Positions 54,052 through 63,252 of a stretch of 64,000 nt of DNA are shown here, one piece after another. The DNA comes from Rhodospirillaceae bacterium (lineage in GTDB: Bacteria; Pseudomonadota; Alphaproteobacteria; Rhodospirillales; Casp-alpha2). The notes below the pieces were generated by a model that was not told where the DNA came from, searched no databases, and worked only from the letters and a program-made list of their open reading frames with translations. The stretch is taken from assembly GCA_018665815.1 (NCBI GenBank), contig JABJBP010000130.1, positions 62,001 to 126,000 of the forward strand, given 5' to 3'. The translations under genes and the position numbers were made by a program. How positions within the stretch are numbered: the first letter of the stretch is position 1; each line of letters begins with the position of its first letter.

Positions 54052-55842
54052 ATGAACGACACGCCTATCCCTAAGGCATCCGAGACGGCCTCCAGCGAAA
54101 GCCAGGTGTTCGACCATCTGGAATTGCTTTCGCAAATGGGCCAGGATTTTGTCTCAACCCGTGATTTACAGTCATCGCTTGTCCGAGCCGTCCAACACAT
54201 TACCGATTATGTCGGCGCAGAGGGCGGTGCGCTGTTCATGTTGGAAGACGAAGACACAATGTTGGAGTGCCAGGCTTGTGTCGGCGTGACAGAAATCACA
54301 GGCCTAAGGTTGCCGAGCGATCAGGGGATCGTTGGACGCTCGGTCCAGGAAGATGCGCCGGAAATCATTCGTGACGCCCAAAATGATCCGCGTTTCTACA
54401 AAGGCGTCGACAAGCAAACCGGCTTTACGACACTGTCGATCCTTTGCGCGCCGATGAGCGTCAAAGGTGAGCGTATCGGTGCCATCGAATTAATTAACAA
54501 GAAAAGCGGCGACGGGCTGTTCGATGACAGCGATCTGCATCTTTTGCGAGCGATGAGTGCGTCGGCAGCATTGGCTATTCACAATGCGCGCATGGCAGAA
54601 GCGCTTGTTGAACAGGAGCGATTGGCCCGTGAATTGGAACTGGCGGCGGAAATTCAGCGATCCTTGTTGCCAAGTGAGCCGGAAGATGATTTTCCGGTTT
54701 TCGGCATAAATTTTCCGGCCCGTACGGTATCCGGTGACTTCTTCGATTTTTTTGAACTACCCGACGGTCGCATCTGCTTCAATTTGGGAGACGTGTCCGG
54801 TAAAGGCATGAACGCGGCATTGTTGATGGCGAAGACCGCAAGCCTCTATCGTTGCCTTGGCAAGACTATTGAACATCCCGGCAAGCTACTGGCATTGATA
54901 AATGAAGAGGTCTGCGAAACCGCGGCGCGCGGCATGTTCGTCACAATGGTTGGTGGAATCTACGATCCGAAAACTGGAATTGTCTTAATGGCGAACGCCG
55001 GCCATGAGCCGCCGTTGCTGCATTCGGCAAGTGGTGAATTTTCGGAATTACCGGCGGAAGCGCCGCCCCTTGGCATTTCAACCATGCTGGTTGATGAAGA
55101 CGGGTACCCCGAAGAGGAATTCGATCTCGAAGGCGGCGCGCTGTATATTTTCACCGATGGCGTGACCGAGGGGTACAAAAAAGACGGTTCGGAACTTGGC
55201 GCTGAAGGCGTGAAGGAAATCCTGTCAAAGCACCAAAAAGACCAAATCAAAGTTCGATTAAACACAATTGCCGGGAAAATTGCTCGAAGCGGCGAAGCGT
55301 TGCGCGATGATCTGACATTGATCGGTATCGATGGCGCAGCAGCGCAAGTCGCGAAGAAAGCAGCTGGGCAGTCCGAGAACATGAACGCGGACATTGGTGA
55401 AGGTGGCGGCGAGGGACAAGTCCTCGGTGCCGAAACCATGTCGTCATTGCGGATACTCTCGCAGCCGAACCGGCTAAAACTGGTTCGCGAACTGGTCGCT
55501 GAAACGGCCAACCTTGCTGGGTGCTGCATGGAGGACACTCGTGATTTGGTGATTGCCGTTGATGAGGCACTGCAGAATGTTATTCGCCATGCCTACGGTG
55601 GTGCACCTGACGGCGATATTGTCATCACCATGGAGCGCCAGAAAGAAGATCTTGTTATCTATGTGCGTGATCACGCACCGACAATTGATCCGAGTAATGT
55701 AAAACCTCGCGATTTGGATGATATTCGCCCTGGTGGGTTAGGCACGCACTTCATTCGCGAGGTCATGGATGACGTGGAATTTCTTCCGCCACCCAAGGAT
55801 GGCGGTAATGTGCTAAGGATGGTAAAAAGAATTAAGCAATAA
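54052..55842 (+). CDS. GAF - PP2C (SpoIIE/RsbU) - histidine-kinase-like (RsbW) fusion
   Basis: A 596-residue soluble signalling protein with three parts. An N-terminal GAF domain covers about 20-170 (VGAEGGALFMLEDED, PMSVKGERIGAIELINKK). A PP2C-type phosphatase covers about 190-430 (LAAEIQRSLLPSEP linker helix, TVSGDFFDFF metal Asp, GDVSGKGMNAALLMA, FTDGVTEGY). A C-terminal RsbW-type ATPase covers about 460-590 (AVDEALQNVIRHAYG N box, GGLGTHFIREVMD G box). It thus carries both the activity that dephosphorylates and the one that phosphorylates a STAS protein. The STAS gene is next, 34 bases on. Confidence 0.92.
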   Translation: MNDTPIPKASETASSESQVFDHLELLSQMGQDFVSTRDLQSSLVRAVQHITDYVGAEGGALFMLEDEDTMLECQACVGVTEITGLRLPSDQGIVGRSVQEDAPEIIRDAQNDPRFYKGVDKQTGFTTLSILCAPMSVKGERIGAIELINKKSGDGLFDDSDLHLLRAMSASAALAIHNARMAEALVEQERLARELELAAEIQRSLLPSEPEDDFPVFGINFPARTVSGDFFDFFELPDGRICFNLGDVSGKGMNAALLMAKTASLYRCLGKTIEHPGKLLALINEEVCETAARGMFVTMVGGIYDPKTGIVLMANAGHEPPLLHSASGEFSELPAEAPPLGISTMLVDEDGYPEEEFDLEGGALYIFTDGVTEGYKKDGSELGAEGVKEILSKHQKDQIKVRLNTIAGKIARSGEALRDDLTLIGIDGAAAQVAKKAAGQSENMNADIGEGGGEGQVLGAETMSSLRILSQPNRLKLVRELVAETANLAGCCMEDTRDLVIAVDEALQNVIRHAYGGAPDGDIVITMERQKEDLVIYVRDHAPTIDPSNVKPRDLDDIRPGGLGTHFIREVMDDVEFLPPPKDGGNVLRMVKRIKQ

Positions 55843-55876
55843 GAAGGATTTTTGGGAAGGGGTCCAAGGGTAGCGA

Positions 55877-56209
55877 ATGAAACACGAAATTAGGGAAGAA
55901 CAAGGGGCGTTGGTTGTTGCCTTTAATGGTGACATCGATTTGCAAAGCTCGCCCGAAGCTCGCCAGGTCCTGCTTGAAGCGGTTGGCAAGAATATGCCGA
56001 TACTCGTTGATCTCAGCGGCGTTGGGTATATTGATTCGTCTGGGGTCGCCTCGTTGGTTGAAAGCTTTCAAACGGCGCGCAAGGGCGCCCAGAATCTGGT
56101 GCTTGTGTCAGTTAGTGACGGTGCCAAGCGGGTTCTGCAATTGGCGCGTCTCGATAAGGTTTTTACAATCTGCGACAGTCTCGACGACGGGATTGCCGCC
56201 GTCGGCTGA
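55877..56209 (+). CDS. STAS-domain protein (SpoIIAA/RsbV or MlaB type)
   Basis: A 110-residue single STAS domain. The switch loop YIDSSGVASL (Asp53, Ser54, Ser55, Gly56) carries the phosphorylatable Ser of anti-anti-sigma factors. DLSGVGY precedes it as the usual strand. It sits between the phosphatase/kinase fusion and mlaE, so two roles compete: target of the fusion, or MlaB subunit of the lipid transporter, or both. E. coli MlaB lacks the DSSG serine, which favours phospho-control here. Confidence 0.88.
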   Translation: MKHEIREEQGALVVAFNGDIDLQSSPEARQVLLEAVGKNMPILVDLSGVGYIDSSGVASLVESFQTARKGAQNLVLVSVSDGAKRVLQLARLDKVFTICDSLDDGIAAVG

Positions 56210-56219
56210 GCGTTGATTG

Positions 56220-57035
56220 ATGGCCACTGAAAACGAACATAATTCCGCAGGCCGCTTTTTTGAAAACGTTGGCCGTAGTGCTGTCCATGGCATCGAGGAA
56301 GTGGGCAATGGCGGCGTTATGGTTCTCGAAAGCCTCTATTGGACTATCTTCGGTTATCGGTTGAAGCAACCGGTGCGGATGAATGCCGTCATTGAGCAGA
56401 TGATGGAAATTGGTATTACCGCGATCCCTATCATTGCCATGCTTGGCGGCGCAATTAGCGTCACCTTGGCCATCCAAGGGATTCACACGTTGCGTATTTT
56501 TGGTGCTGAAAGCCACGTCACGGCGGGGCTAGCATTTGTCGTTGTGCGTGAATTTGCACCGATGATCACCGGCATCCTGGTTGCCGGGCGATCGGGTTCT
56601 GCGCTGGCGGCCCGGATCGGCACAATGAAAATCAATCAGGAAATTGATGCCCTTAAAGTTATGGGGATCAATCCAATCCGATATCTGGTGGCGCCGCCGC
56701 TTATTGCCATGGTCATCATGGTACCGTGTTTGACAATCATGAGCGCTGGTGTCGGTTTATTTTTGGCTGGGGTTTATATCAACGTTGAGCTTGGCATATC
56801 GTTGTCAGCATATCTCGATCAGGTTATCGACATCTTGAAAGTTGATGATGTCGCCCAAGGATTAAGTAAAAGCTGTATTTATGCGGTTGAGATAGCTGTT
56901 ATCGGCGTCGTCAACGGCGCAGGTGTCAGAGGCGGCGCCGAAGGCGTCGGGAAAGCAACGACACGCTCGGTCGTCCAAGCTATTTCAGCAATCATCGTGA
57001 CGGCCATGATCGTCGTGATCATGTCGACGGTATAG
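56220..57035 (+). CDS. mlaE: MlaE-family phospholipid ABC transporter permease
   Basis: A 271-residue inner-membrane permease of the Mla system, which moves glycerophospholipids between outer and inner membrane. Five or six hydrophobic spans are visible. RSGSALAARIGTMKINQEIDALKVMG (about 120-145, span) is the MlaE signature with the coupling helix, and PIRYLVAPPLIAMVI follows. The ATG at 56220 is used. It begins 10 bases after the STAS stop. Confidence 0.94.
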   Translation: MATENEHNSAGRFFENVGRSAVHGIEEVGNGGVMVLESLYWTIFGYRLKQPVRMNAVIEQMMEIGITAIPIIAMLGGAISVTLAIQGIHTLRIFGAESHVTAGLAFVVVREFAPMITGILVAGRSGSALAARIGTMKINQEIDALKVMGINPIRYLVAPPLIAMVIMVPCLTIMSAGVGLFLAGVYINVELGISLSAYLDQVIDILKVDDVAQGLSKSCIYAVEIAVIGVVNGAGVRGGAEGVGKATTRSVVQAISAIIVTAMIVVIMSTV

Positions 57036-57049
57036 TCGGGGGCGGCGCG

Positions 57050-57913
57050 ATGAGCGAGCAAGATATTGTGATGGAGGATCGATCTGCGGCCCAGAGCGTG
57101 CCGCCGTCTGTGATTGAGGTTGAAGACCTAGTCACTCATTACGGTGAGCGCGAAATTCTCAAGGGTGTCACCATGGAGGTTCGCGAGGGCGAGATCATGG
57201 TGATCATGGGTGGCTCGGGTTCCGGCAAATCAACCTTGCTGCGTCATTTGATGGCGCTTGAGCAAAAAACCTCCGGCACAATGACCATCTTGGGCCAGAA
57301 TATCGACGATTTGAATATGCAGGAATTCACCGATCTTCGTAAAAAGCTTGGCGTCGCGTTTCAGGGCGGCGCGTTGTTCAGTTCGCTGACAGTCGGTGAA
57401 AACGTCATGTTGCCGCTCTACGAGCATACTGGCCTTGATCGCAAAACCATGGAAATCATGGCGCGCATGAAGATGGAAGTCGTCGAGCTTGGTGGGTTCG
57501 AAGATCTGATGCCGGCGGAGCTTTCTGGCGGAATGATCAAACGGGCGGCTTTTGCCCGCGCTGTCGTCATGGACCCACGGATTCTTTTCTGTGATGAGCC
57601 GTCTGCAGGGTTGGACCCGGCAGTTGCGTCGGCGCTCGACGAGTTGATCCTTAATCTCCGCGATGCCATGGGCATGAGTATTGTCGTTGTCACGCACGAA
57701 CTAGACAGCGCTTTCAAGATTGCGGATCGGATCACTATTCTGGACAGGGGCCATATCTTGATGATTGGCACCGTCGACGAAGTCAAAAGCTCTACGAATG
57801 AACGCATTTATAACCTCCTCAACCGGGTGCCGGACGGTGAAAACCTTGATCCGGATGAATATTTGGCACGTCTTACCGGTGAGGAATCCGGGGTCGGGAA
57901 CCAGCCTTTATGA
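57050..57913 (+). CDS. mlaF: MlaF-family phospholipid transporter ATPase
   Basis: ABC ATPase that powers MlaE. The 287-residue protein has Walker A MGGSGSGKSTLLRH, signature ELSGGMIKRAAFARA (the Mla-type LSGGM), Walker B ILFCDEPSAGLDP and the switch His in VVTHELDS. The N-terminal 20 residues form an extra hydrophilic leader before IEVEDLVTHYG. It overlaps mlaD by 4 bases. Confidence 0.95.
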   Translation: MSEQDIVMEDRSAAQSVPPSVIEVEDLVTHYGEREILKGVTMEVREGEIMVIMGGSGSGKSTLLRHLMALEQKTSGTMTILGQNIDDLNMQEFTDLRKKLGVAFQGGALFSSLTVGENVMLPLYEHTGLDRKTMEIMARMKMEVVELGGFEDLMPAELSGGMIKRAAFARAVVMDPRILFCDEPSAGLDPAVASALDELILNLRDAMGMSIVVVTHELDSAFKIADRITILDRGHILMIGTVDEVKSSTNERIYNLLNRVPDGENLDPDEYLARLTGEESGVGNQPL

Positions 57914-58887
57914 GAAGTTCAAAAATTAATTACCTTGTCGTCGGCCTGTTCGTTTGCGGCATGATGGCCGCTCTAGTCGTCACCATTGCCGCATTGACCG
58001 GGCGTACTGGCGCGGTCGACAATTACTATGCGATTTACCGCAACGTCACTGGAATTAAATTCGGTACACAGGTGATTTTTGAAGGCTATCCAATTGGCCA
58101 GGTTGAGAAAGTGACGCCGCGACCTCAGGAAGGCGGCATGGTTTTCCGTGTTGATGTCGCGGTGGTCAGTGGCTGGAAGATTCCGGCAAATAGTGATGTT
58201 GAGATTGCCGCGCCCAGTCTACTTTCAGCGAAAACCCTGAGCATTCATGCTGGCACATCGAAAGCCGCATTGAAGCCTGGAGACGAAATTCCAACAGTCG
58301 GCTCCGCAGATGTATTCGGCGCCATGGGGACCTTGGCAGACCAGATTTCCGGGTTGATTGACGGGGAGGTCAAACCGCTTTTGCAGAACGTTGGTATTGC
58401 GGTCAAGGACATCAATAAATTCTTGGTCAGTGACGGCAATGAACTGGTCAAGGATGCCGCCGGGCTGGTTAAGGATTTGGGGGACCGAATTCCGAGGATC
58501 GCCCATCAGATCGAAACTTTCTCGACCAATATGTCGGATGCCAGCGAACAAGTGATGAAACTCGCCTCATCGAAAAATCGCGAGAGTATCGAGCGATTGC
58601 TGAAAGACATGAATGCGACTGTCGGTCAGGTGCAGGGCGTGCTGGGGACAATGAAGCAGGTGATGGCAAATTTGGATCAGCTTGTGGTAGAGCCAAAGGA
58701 GAACGTTGGGAAAATCTTGAAGGAAACGCGCTACATTGTCGATTCCGTGTCGCGTCATATCGACGCGATTAATCAAAACATGGAAGGCGCTGCCCGAAAC
58801 ATGAACGAGTTTTCACGTCAAATCAGGGCCAATCCAGGGTTGTTGCTTGGTGGTTCACCGCAAGAAGATAAGACCGGGAGCCGATAG
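57910..58887 (+). CDS. mlaD: MlaD-family MCE-domain protein
   Basis: A 325-residue periplasmic lipid-binding protein with an N-terminal membrane anchor (about residues 6-29). The MCE domain covers about 38-115 (YAIYRNVTGIKFGTQVIFEGYPIGQVEKV span; ISIHAG-like TLSIHAGTS). The remaining half is helical, with heptad-like stretches (about 150-310), as in PqiB/YebT tunnels. This is longer than E. coli MlaD and closer to the long alphaproteobacterial forms. It overlaps mlaF by 4 bases and is followed immediately by the lipoprotein gene. Confidence 0.93.
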   Translation: MRSSKINYLVVGLFVCGMMAALVVTIAALTGRTGAVDNYYAIYRNVTGIKFGTQVIFEGYPIGQVEKVTPRPQEGGMVFRVDVAVVSGWKIPANSDVEIAAPSLLSAKTLSIHAGTSKAALKPGDEIPTVGSADVFGAMGTLADQISGLIDGEVKPLLQNVGIAVKDINKFLVSDGNELVKDAAGLVKDLGDRIPRIAHQIETFSTNMSDASEQVMKLASSKNRESIERLLKDMNATVGQVQGVLGTMKQVMANLDQLVVEPKENVGKILKETRYIVDSVSRHIDAINQNMEGAARNMNEFSRQIRANPGLLLGGSPQEDKTGSR

Positions 58888-59562
58888 ATGGTGAGGGCCT
58901 TATTTATGAGCCGGAAGTTTAATCATACCTCAATAGAGTTGACGGCGCTTAGGGTATGGCGTCAGAGCGTTGCTAGAGCTGGCATGGCTTTGATAACCGT
59001 CCTCATCATTTCGTCGTGCAGCTCCGCGCCGCCCGTTCCCGAGGATCACTATTACCGGCTACAAGCGGTCCATGCGGGTGAGCAAAAAGCGGCCAAATTG
59101 TTTGCGGGCACCATTGAAATTGACCGCTTTGTCGCTGATGGGCTGACTTCCGAGCGCGCTATTGTCTACTCCAAAGCGGGTAGCCCGAACGAGGTTAAGG
59201 CACATCATTATCATTTCTGGATTAAGCCGCCGACGGTCATGCTCCGCGATGAACTCGTCAGTTTTCTGCGTCAAGCCAAGATATCGAAAGCAGTGGTGAC
59301 GCCCGCCATGCGGGTGCGTGCAGACTATGTCGTAACTGGCAAAATCAGACACCTTGAACGCGTCACAGGTGAAAATGGCCGGACCCGCCTGGAAGTAGAG
59401 CTGGGCGTACGCAATCCGTCGGATGGAGAACTCTTGTTCCTGAAAACTTACAAACAGGACAACGCGACAGTGGACGCCAGCGTTGCTTCGGGGGTCGAAG
59501 CATTAAACACCGCGCTATCGATCATATACGCGGATTTTCTTAGTGACGTATCGAAGCGTTGA
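58888..59562 (+). CDS. PqiC-like transport auxiliary lipoprotein
   Basis: A 224-residue lipoprotein of the ABC-type transport auxiliary family. The lipobox ISSC sits at about residue 44, an unusually distant position that suggests a later start, for example the Met at residue 33 (58984). The body matches the family: DHYYRLQA at the mature start, AGTIEIDRFVADGLTSERAIVY, and a C-terminal VASGVEALNTALSIIYADF. In Pqi and related MCE systems this protein sits in the outer membrane and accepts lipids. It directly abuts mlaD. Confidence 0.85.
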   Translation: MVRALFMSRKFNHTSIELTALRVWRQSVARAGMALITVLIISSCSSAPPVPEDHYYRLQAVHAGEQKAAKLFAGTIEIDRFVADGLTSERAIVYSKAGSPNEVKAHHYHFWIKPPTVMLRDELVSFLRQAKISKAVVTPAMRVRADYVVTGKIRHLERVTGENGRTRLEVELGVRNPSDGELLFLKTYKQDNATVDASVASGVEALNTALSIIYADFLSDVSKR

Positions 59563-59580
59563 CTGCTCCCGGGCGAAGTC

Positions 59581-60201
59581 ATGATGTCTGAGCGTCAGAT
59601 CGCGAGTGAGTTCCAAGCGACGGCCTTATCTCCCTCTCGCCGATGGGCACGGCACGGTCATCGTGGCGGAGTTCTTTGGCTAACAGGACTATCGGGGTCG
59701 GGAAAGTCGACCTTAGCGGTTGCCCTGGAACAGGAATTGTTCAGCCAGGGGGCGCAGGTCTTTGTCCTTGATGGGGACAATCTTCGACACGGACTAAATG
59801 GTGATCTCGGTTTTTCACTGGCTGATCGGCGGGAAAACGTGCGCCGAGTTGCGGAAGTTGCCCATGCTTTTGCAGAAACAGGGATGATCGTTATAAGTGC
59901 ATTCATATCGCCGCTTCATGCCGATCGCGACAATGCGAGAAAGATGATCGGCGCGGGCTTTCACGAGGTTTATTTGGATGCGGACCTCAGTGTTTGTGAA
60001 AAACGAGACCCCAAAGGCCTCTATCGCAAGGCGCGAGCCGGCTTCATTGAAGACTTTACCGGAATATCGTCACCCTATGAAAAGCCCCAAACGCCGGAAC
60101 TCACGCTGCATACCGGTATTGATCAGATCGAAATGTGCGTTGCCGAACTGCTGGCTTACGCGGACACCATATTTGCGCTTTCGGAAACAAAGCCGGAATA
60201 A
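59581..60201 (+). CDS. cysC: Adenylylsulfate kinase
   Basis: Phosphorylates APS to PAPS. The 206-residue protein has Walker A WLTGLSGSGKSTLAVALE, VLDGDNLRHGLNGDLGFS with the APS-binding Arg, ENVRRVAEVAHAFAETG, and the ISPLHADRDNAR and DPKGLYRKARAG blocks of CysC. No cysN, cysD or cysH gene is near, so PAPS may serve sulfation rather than assimilation here; that is inference. It follows the lipoprotein gene by 18 bases. Confidence 0.93.
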   Translation: MMSERQIASEFQATALSPSRRWARHGHRGGVLWLTGLSGSGKSTLAVALEQELFSQGAQVFVLDGDNLRHGLNGDLGFSLADRRENVRRVAEVAHAFAETGMIVISAFISPLHADRDNARKMIGAGFHEVYLDADLSVCEKRDPKGLYRKARAGFIEDFTGISSPYEKPQTPELTLHTGIDQIEMCVAELLAYADTIFALSETKPE

Positions 60202-60230
60202 ACGTCCAACTCGCCGCCGATTATTGTCGA

Positions 60231-60473
60231 CTACATACCCAAAGCGCGTTTATAGACATCCAGAACTTCTTCCATTTCGCTACGGTCGCTGGCGTCCATC
60301 TTCCGCAACGCAACGATTTGACGAAGGATCTTCACGTCGAAGCCAGTTCCTTTAGCTTCCGAGTAGACCTCCCGGATATCATCGTTTAATGCTTTTTTTT
60401 CTTCTTCCAACCGTTCGATTCTTTCGATAAAGGTGCGCAATCGCTCACCGGAAATACCGCCAACATCTGACAT
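60231..60473 (-). CDS. UPF0335 (DUF2312) protein
   Basis: An 80-residue all-helical protein typical of alphaproteobacteria: [21 protein letters not shown] near the start, followed by [27 protein letters not shown]. It looks like a coiled-coil hairpin. Function unknown. It is convergent with cysC. Confidence 0.93.
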   Translation of the reverse strand: MSDVGGISGERLRTFIERIERLEEEKKALNDDIREVYSEAKGTGFDVKILRQIVALRKMDASDRSEMEEVLDVYKRALGM

Positions 60474-60656
60474 CAGTCTGTTCTCCTATTATCAATGTGA
60501 AGCCTTTGCAGCGCCGCAAGATACGGACACGGCAATTGATGTGCAAGCGACAGTTCTTTCCCCACCTTGATGATGGAAACCGTGCCGTATAGTTGCGTCC
60601 GTACGACGGCATATGTAGATTCTAACGAGGTTCGAACCGGTGCGTGGAGAGCGTGA

Positions 60657-61042
60657 TTGACCAGCTATAACTTCAATCGCTGTAACATTCTCTTGGTTGA
60701 GGATAATGCCTATATACGCAATACCATGGAGGAGTTACTTCGCAGCTTCAAATTTGCGAGAATTTCGACGGCGGAAAACGGCGAAGAAGCCATCGATTTT
60801 TTGAAATCGATGCATATGGCGGACAATCCGGGACCGGATATCATTATCTCTGACCTCGTAATGTCGCCCATTAACGGATTGCTGATATTTTCGGCGCGTT
60901 GACAGACGAGCGGTCCTACAAACCCGCATTCCCGCCGGCCAAGGCGTTTGCGATTTTGGAAAGCATGCAAACCGGCATCGACCAAAACCTGTTGATGCTG
61001 TTCAAGGATATTTTCGGCGGCGATCCCGAATCAGGCCTCTAA
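60657..61042 (+). pseudogene. Remnant of a response-regulator / HD-GYP-type gene
   Basis: The frame from a TTG at 60657 (GGAG upstream) gives most of a receiver domain: ILLVEDNAYIRNTMEELL and the phospho-acceptor region IIISDLVMSPINGL. It then shifts frame into stop TGA at 60900. From 60881 another frame reads ADIFGALTDERSYKPAFPP and continues to TAA at 61042, which strongly resembles the last part of an HD-GYP domain (family pattern DVFDALTSERPYK). The end of the receiver and nearly all of the HD domain are missing. This is best explained by a large internal deletion joining two parts of one or two regulators. Confidence 0.75.
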
Positions 61043-61107
61043 CAGCCAGCGCCAGATCCCTAATAGACGGCGTCTAATAGCAGCCCTCACACCTTCAACA
61101 GTTGATC

Positions 61108-62271
61108 TCAGGCCTTTAGCGGTAAGACACCGGTGCGACCGGCATCTTTGGTTTCTTCAATCAACATATCGACGACCGCTTTTAGCGCCTGGTCCGTATC
61201 CTGGCCGTCTTTCAGAGCAGATTGGTAGGTGGCGACTTGGCGATGCGCGCTGGTACCCTCCGCGCGGATGGTTCGAAGATGTAGGATTTCCTGCTTACAG
61301 CCGAGCGCTTCGGCATCTTCGCTGATCAAATCAATGATCTCTTCGAGCAACCCTTCATAGGGAACAATTTCCCCGCGGCCGAAATCAACGAGGCCCGCGT
61401 CGATGCCATAGCGTTGGGCGCGCCAGCGGTTTTCATTCACCAACATGGCTGAATATTGCCGCCAGCGCTGATTGTTCTGGCGCAGCCGGTAAAGCATCCG
61501 AAGAATGCACTGGAACAAGGCCGCGACCGCCAGCGCATCGTCAATGCGTGTGCAGACATCGCAGATGCGCATTTCCAATGTCGGGTAGCGCGCGCTGGGG
61601 CGCACATCCCACCAAACCTTGGTGCCGTCCTCAATCAGCCCGGCCTGGACCAGCACGTTGACGTGGCGCTGATAGTCGGTGAATGAATCAAAGAAATACG
61701 GCAACCCGGTGCGCGGCATCTCATCCCAGACACTCATCCGATATGATTTCAGCCCCGTATCCCCGCCCTGCCAGAACGGTGACGACGTGCTCAACGCTAG
61801 TAAGTGCGGCAGGAAGTAGATCACCTGGTTCATCAAGTCGATCCGCAGGTCATCATCGCCGATGCCGACATGCACATGCATGCCGCAAATCACCAACCTG
61901 CGGACCACCGCCTGTAAATCCTCGGCGATAATGTTGTAGCGTTCGGCGTCGGTGTGATCTTGTTCCGACCATTGCGAAAACGGATGGGTCGAGGCGGCGA
62001 TGGGCGCGAGGCCGTGTTCGGCGGCTTTCTCGGCGATACACGCACGCATCTCCGCCAGGTGCGGCTGGATCTCGCCGACGGTGTCACATGGCGGACTGTT
62101 GATCTCAATCTGGGCGCGCAGGAATTCATGCGCGACCTTATCGCCGAGCGCCGCCGAGCAGGCTTCGAATAGTGCTTTCGGCGGGTCCTTCGCCAAACCG
62201 CGGGTTTCCAAATCAACCAGCAAAAACTCTTCTTCGATGCCGACGCTAAACTTGGGAACTCCATAAACCAT
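61108..62271 (-). CDS. YbdK-type carboxylate-amine ligase (GCS2 family)
   Basis: A 387-residue ATP-dependent ligase of glutamate-cysteine-ligase family 2. FSVGIEEEFLLVD at the start carries the metal-binding Glu residues. AQIEINSPPCDTVGEIQPHL, CGMHVHVGIGDDDLRIDLMN and WWDVRPSARYPTLEMRICDVCT are the family blocks. E. coli YbdK has weak glutamate-cysteine ligase activity; the physiological substrate is uncertain. It is preceded by the N-formylglutamate amidohydrolase gene, with which it shares one base. Confidence 0.92.
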   Translation of the reverse strand: MVYGVPKFSVGIEEEFLLVDLETRGLAKDPPKALFEACSAALGDKVAHEFLRAQIEINSPPCDTVGEIQPHLAEMRACIAEKAAEHGLAPIAASTHPFSQWSEQDHTDAERYNIIAEDLQAVVRRLVICGMHVHVGIGDDDLRIDLMNQVIYFLPHLLALSTSSPFWQGGDTGLKSYRMSVWDEMPRTGLPYFFDSFTDYQRHVNVLVQAGLIEDGTKVWWDVRPSARYPTLEMRICDVCTRIDDALAVAALFQCILRMLYRLRQNNQRWRQYSAMLVNENRWRAQRYGIDAGLVDFGRGEIVPYEGLLEEIIDLISEDAEALGCKQEILHLRTIRAEGTSAHRQVATYQSALKDGQDTDQALKAVVDMLIEETKDAGRTGVLPLKA

Positions 62272-63074
62272 TAAAATTGTTCAATCCGATTGAGGCCGTC
62301 GATGGCCAAAATTTCGACCATGATATCACCCAAAATACGCGCCCAACGGCCTATCCCTTCCGGGTCGCGGACCTGATCTTGATTGATCTCAATGACGCAA
62401 TTGGCCAGACCCGCCTGGCCGCCGTGCAGATCTATGGTATTGGCCATATCGCGTCCCGAATAGGGCTCGTTGTCACCAACGTTGAGCCCGGCGTCGGCCA
62501 GTCTTTCCATCAGCGGTTGGGCTAGGCGCGGATCGCGATTCCACAAAACGCCGATATCCCACGGCCGGGGCGCCGCGCCATACCCCGGTGAAAAACTGTG
62601 GACGGAAAACAATACCGGTGGCCGGGCGCGGGCCATGACCGCGTCGAGGACGCGCCCGATGGCACCATGATAGGGCGCGTACAGTTCGCGGTCGCGCTCT
62701 TCGCGGGCCGTCATGTTGAGGCCGAGATTACCGGGAATAGGGGTGTTGTCGATTTCCTCAACGATGGAGTCCGGATGGTCGATAGGTCGGTTGAGATCAA
62801 TGACCAGACGCGAAAACCCGGCCAATACCAAGGGGGCGTCCAGGCGCCGCGACAAGAGCCTGGCGACTTCGGCGGCACCGATGTCATAGCCGATATGGCG
62901 ATCGAACACTTCGGGGCCGAGGCCAAGATGGTGAAGGCATTCGGGCACCGTCCGGCTGGCGTGGTCGCAAATCAATACGACGCCGGCAGAGCCGTCCAAG
63001 TTCACGATCTCAAAGGGAGCCGGGTCCGTCGGGCCGAGCAGGGGTGCCAGCGGGTCGTTCAATGCCTTGTCCAT
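62271..63074 (-). CDS. N-formylglutamate amidohydrolase family protein
   Basis: A 267-residue zinc hydrolase of the FGase/HutG family. GVVLICDHASRTVPECLHHLG opens the catalytic domain, HIGYDIGAAEVARLLSRRL follows, and the ligand-binding FSVHSFSPGYGAAPRPWDIGVLW (span about 148-172) is typical. True HutG removes formate from N-formylglutamate in histidine breakdown, but no hut gene is near and this subgroup usually pairs with YbdK-like ligases, as here. The product may be another N-acyl amino acid. Confidence 0.88.
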   Translation of the reverse strand: MDKALNDPLAPLLGPTDPAPFEIVNLDGSAGVVLICDHASRTVPECLHHLGLGPEVFDRHIGYDIGAAEVARLLSRRLDAPLVLAGFSRLVIDLNRPIDHPDSIVEEIDNTPIPGNLGLNMTAREERDRELYAPYHGAIGRVLDAVMARARPPVLFSVHSFSPGYGAAPRPWDIGVLWNRDPRLAQPLMERLADAGLNVGDNEPYSGRDMANTIDLHGGQAGLANCVIEINQDQVRDPEGIGRWARILGDIMVEILAIDGLNRIEQF

Positions 63075-63252
63075 TCGCCAACTATAGATCAGCCGCCCGA
63101 GAAAACCATGCCCGATGGCTTAGTCTGATCTGCCGGCCAAGCACGAATTCTCCTTCTTCTTTGGCACGTCTTTCGGCATATTGGGATCGTGGTAACTTAA
63201 CCCGCCAATCGGGACGGGTCGGGATATGAACCGAACATGGGGAGCAACAATC

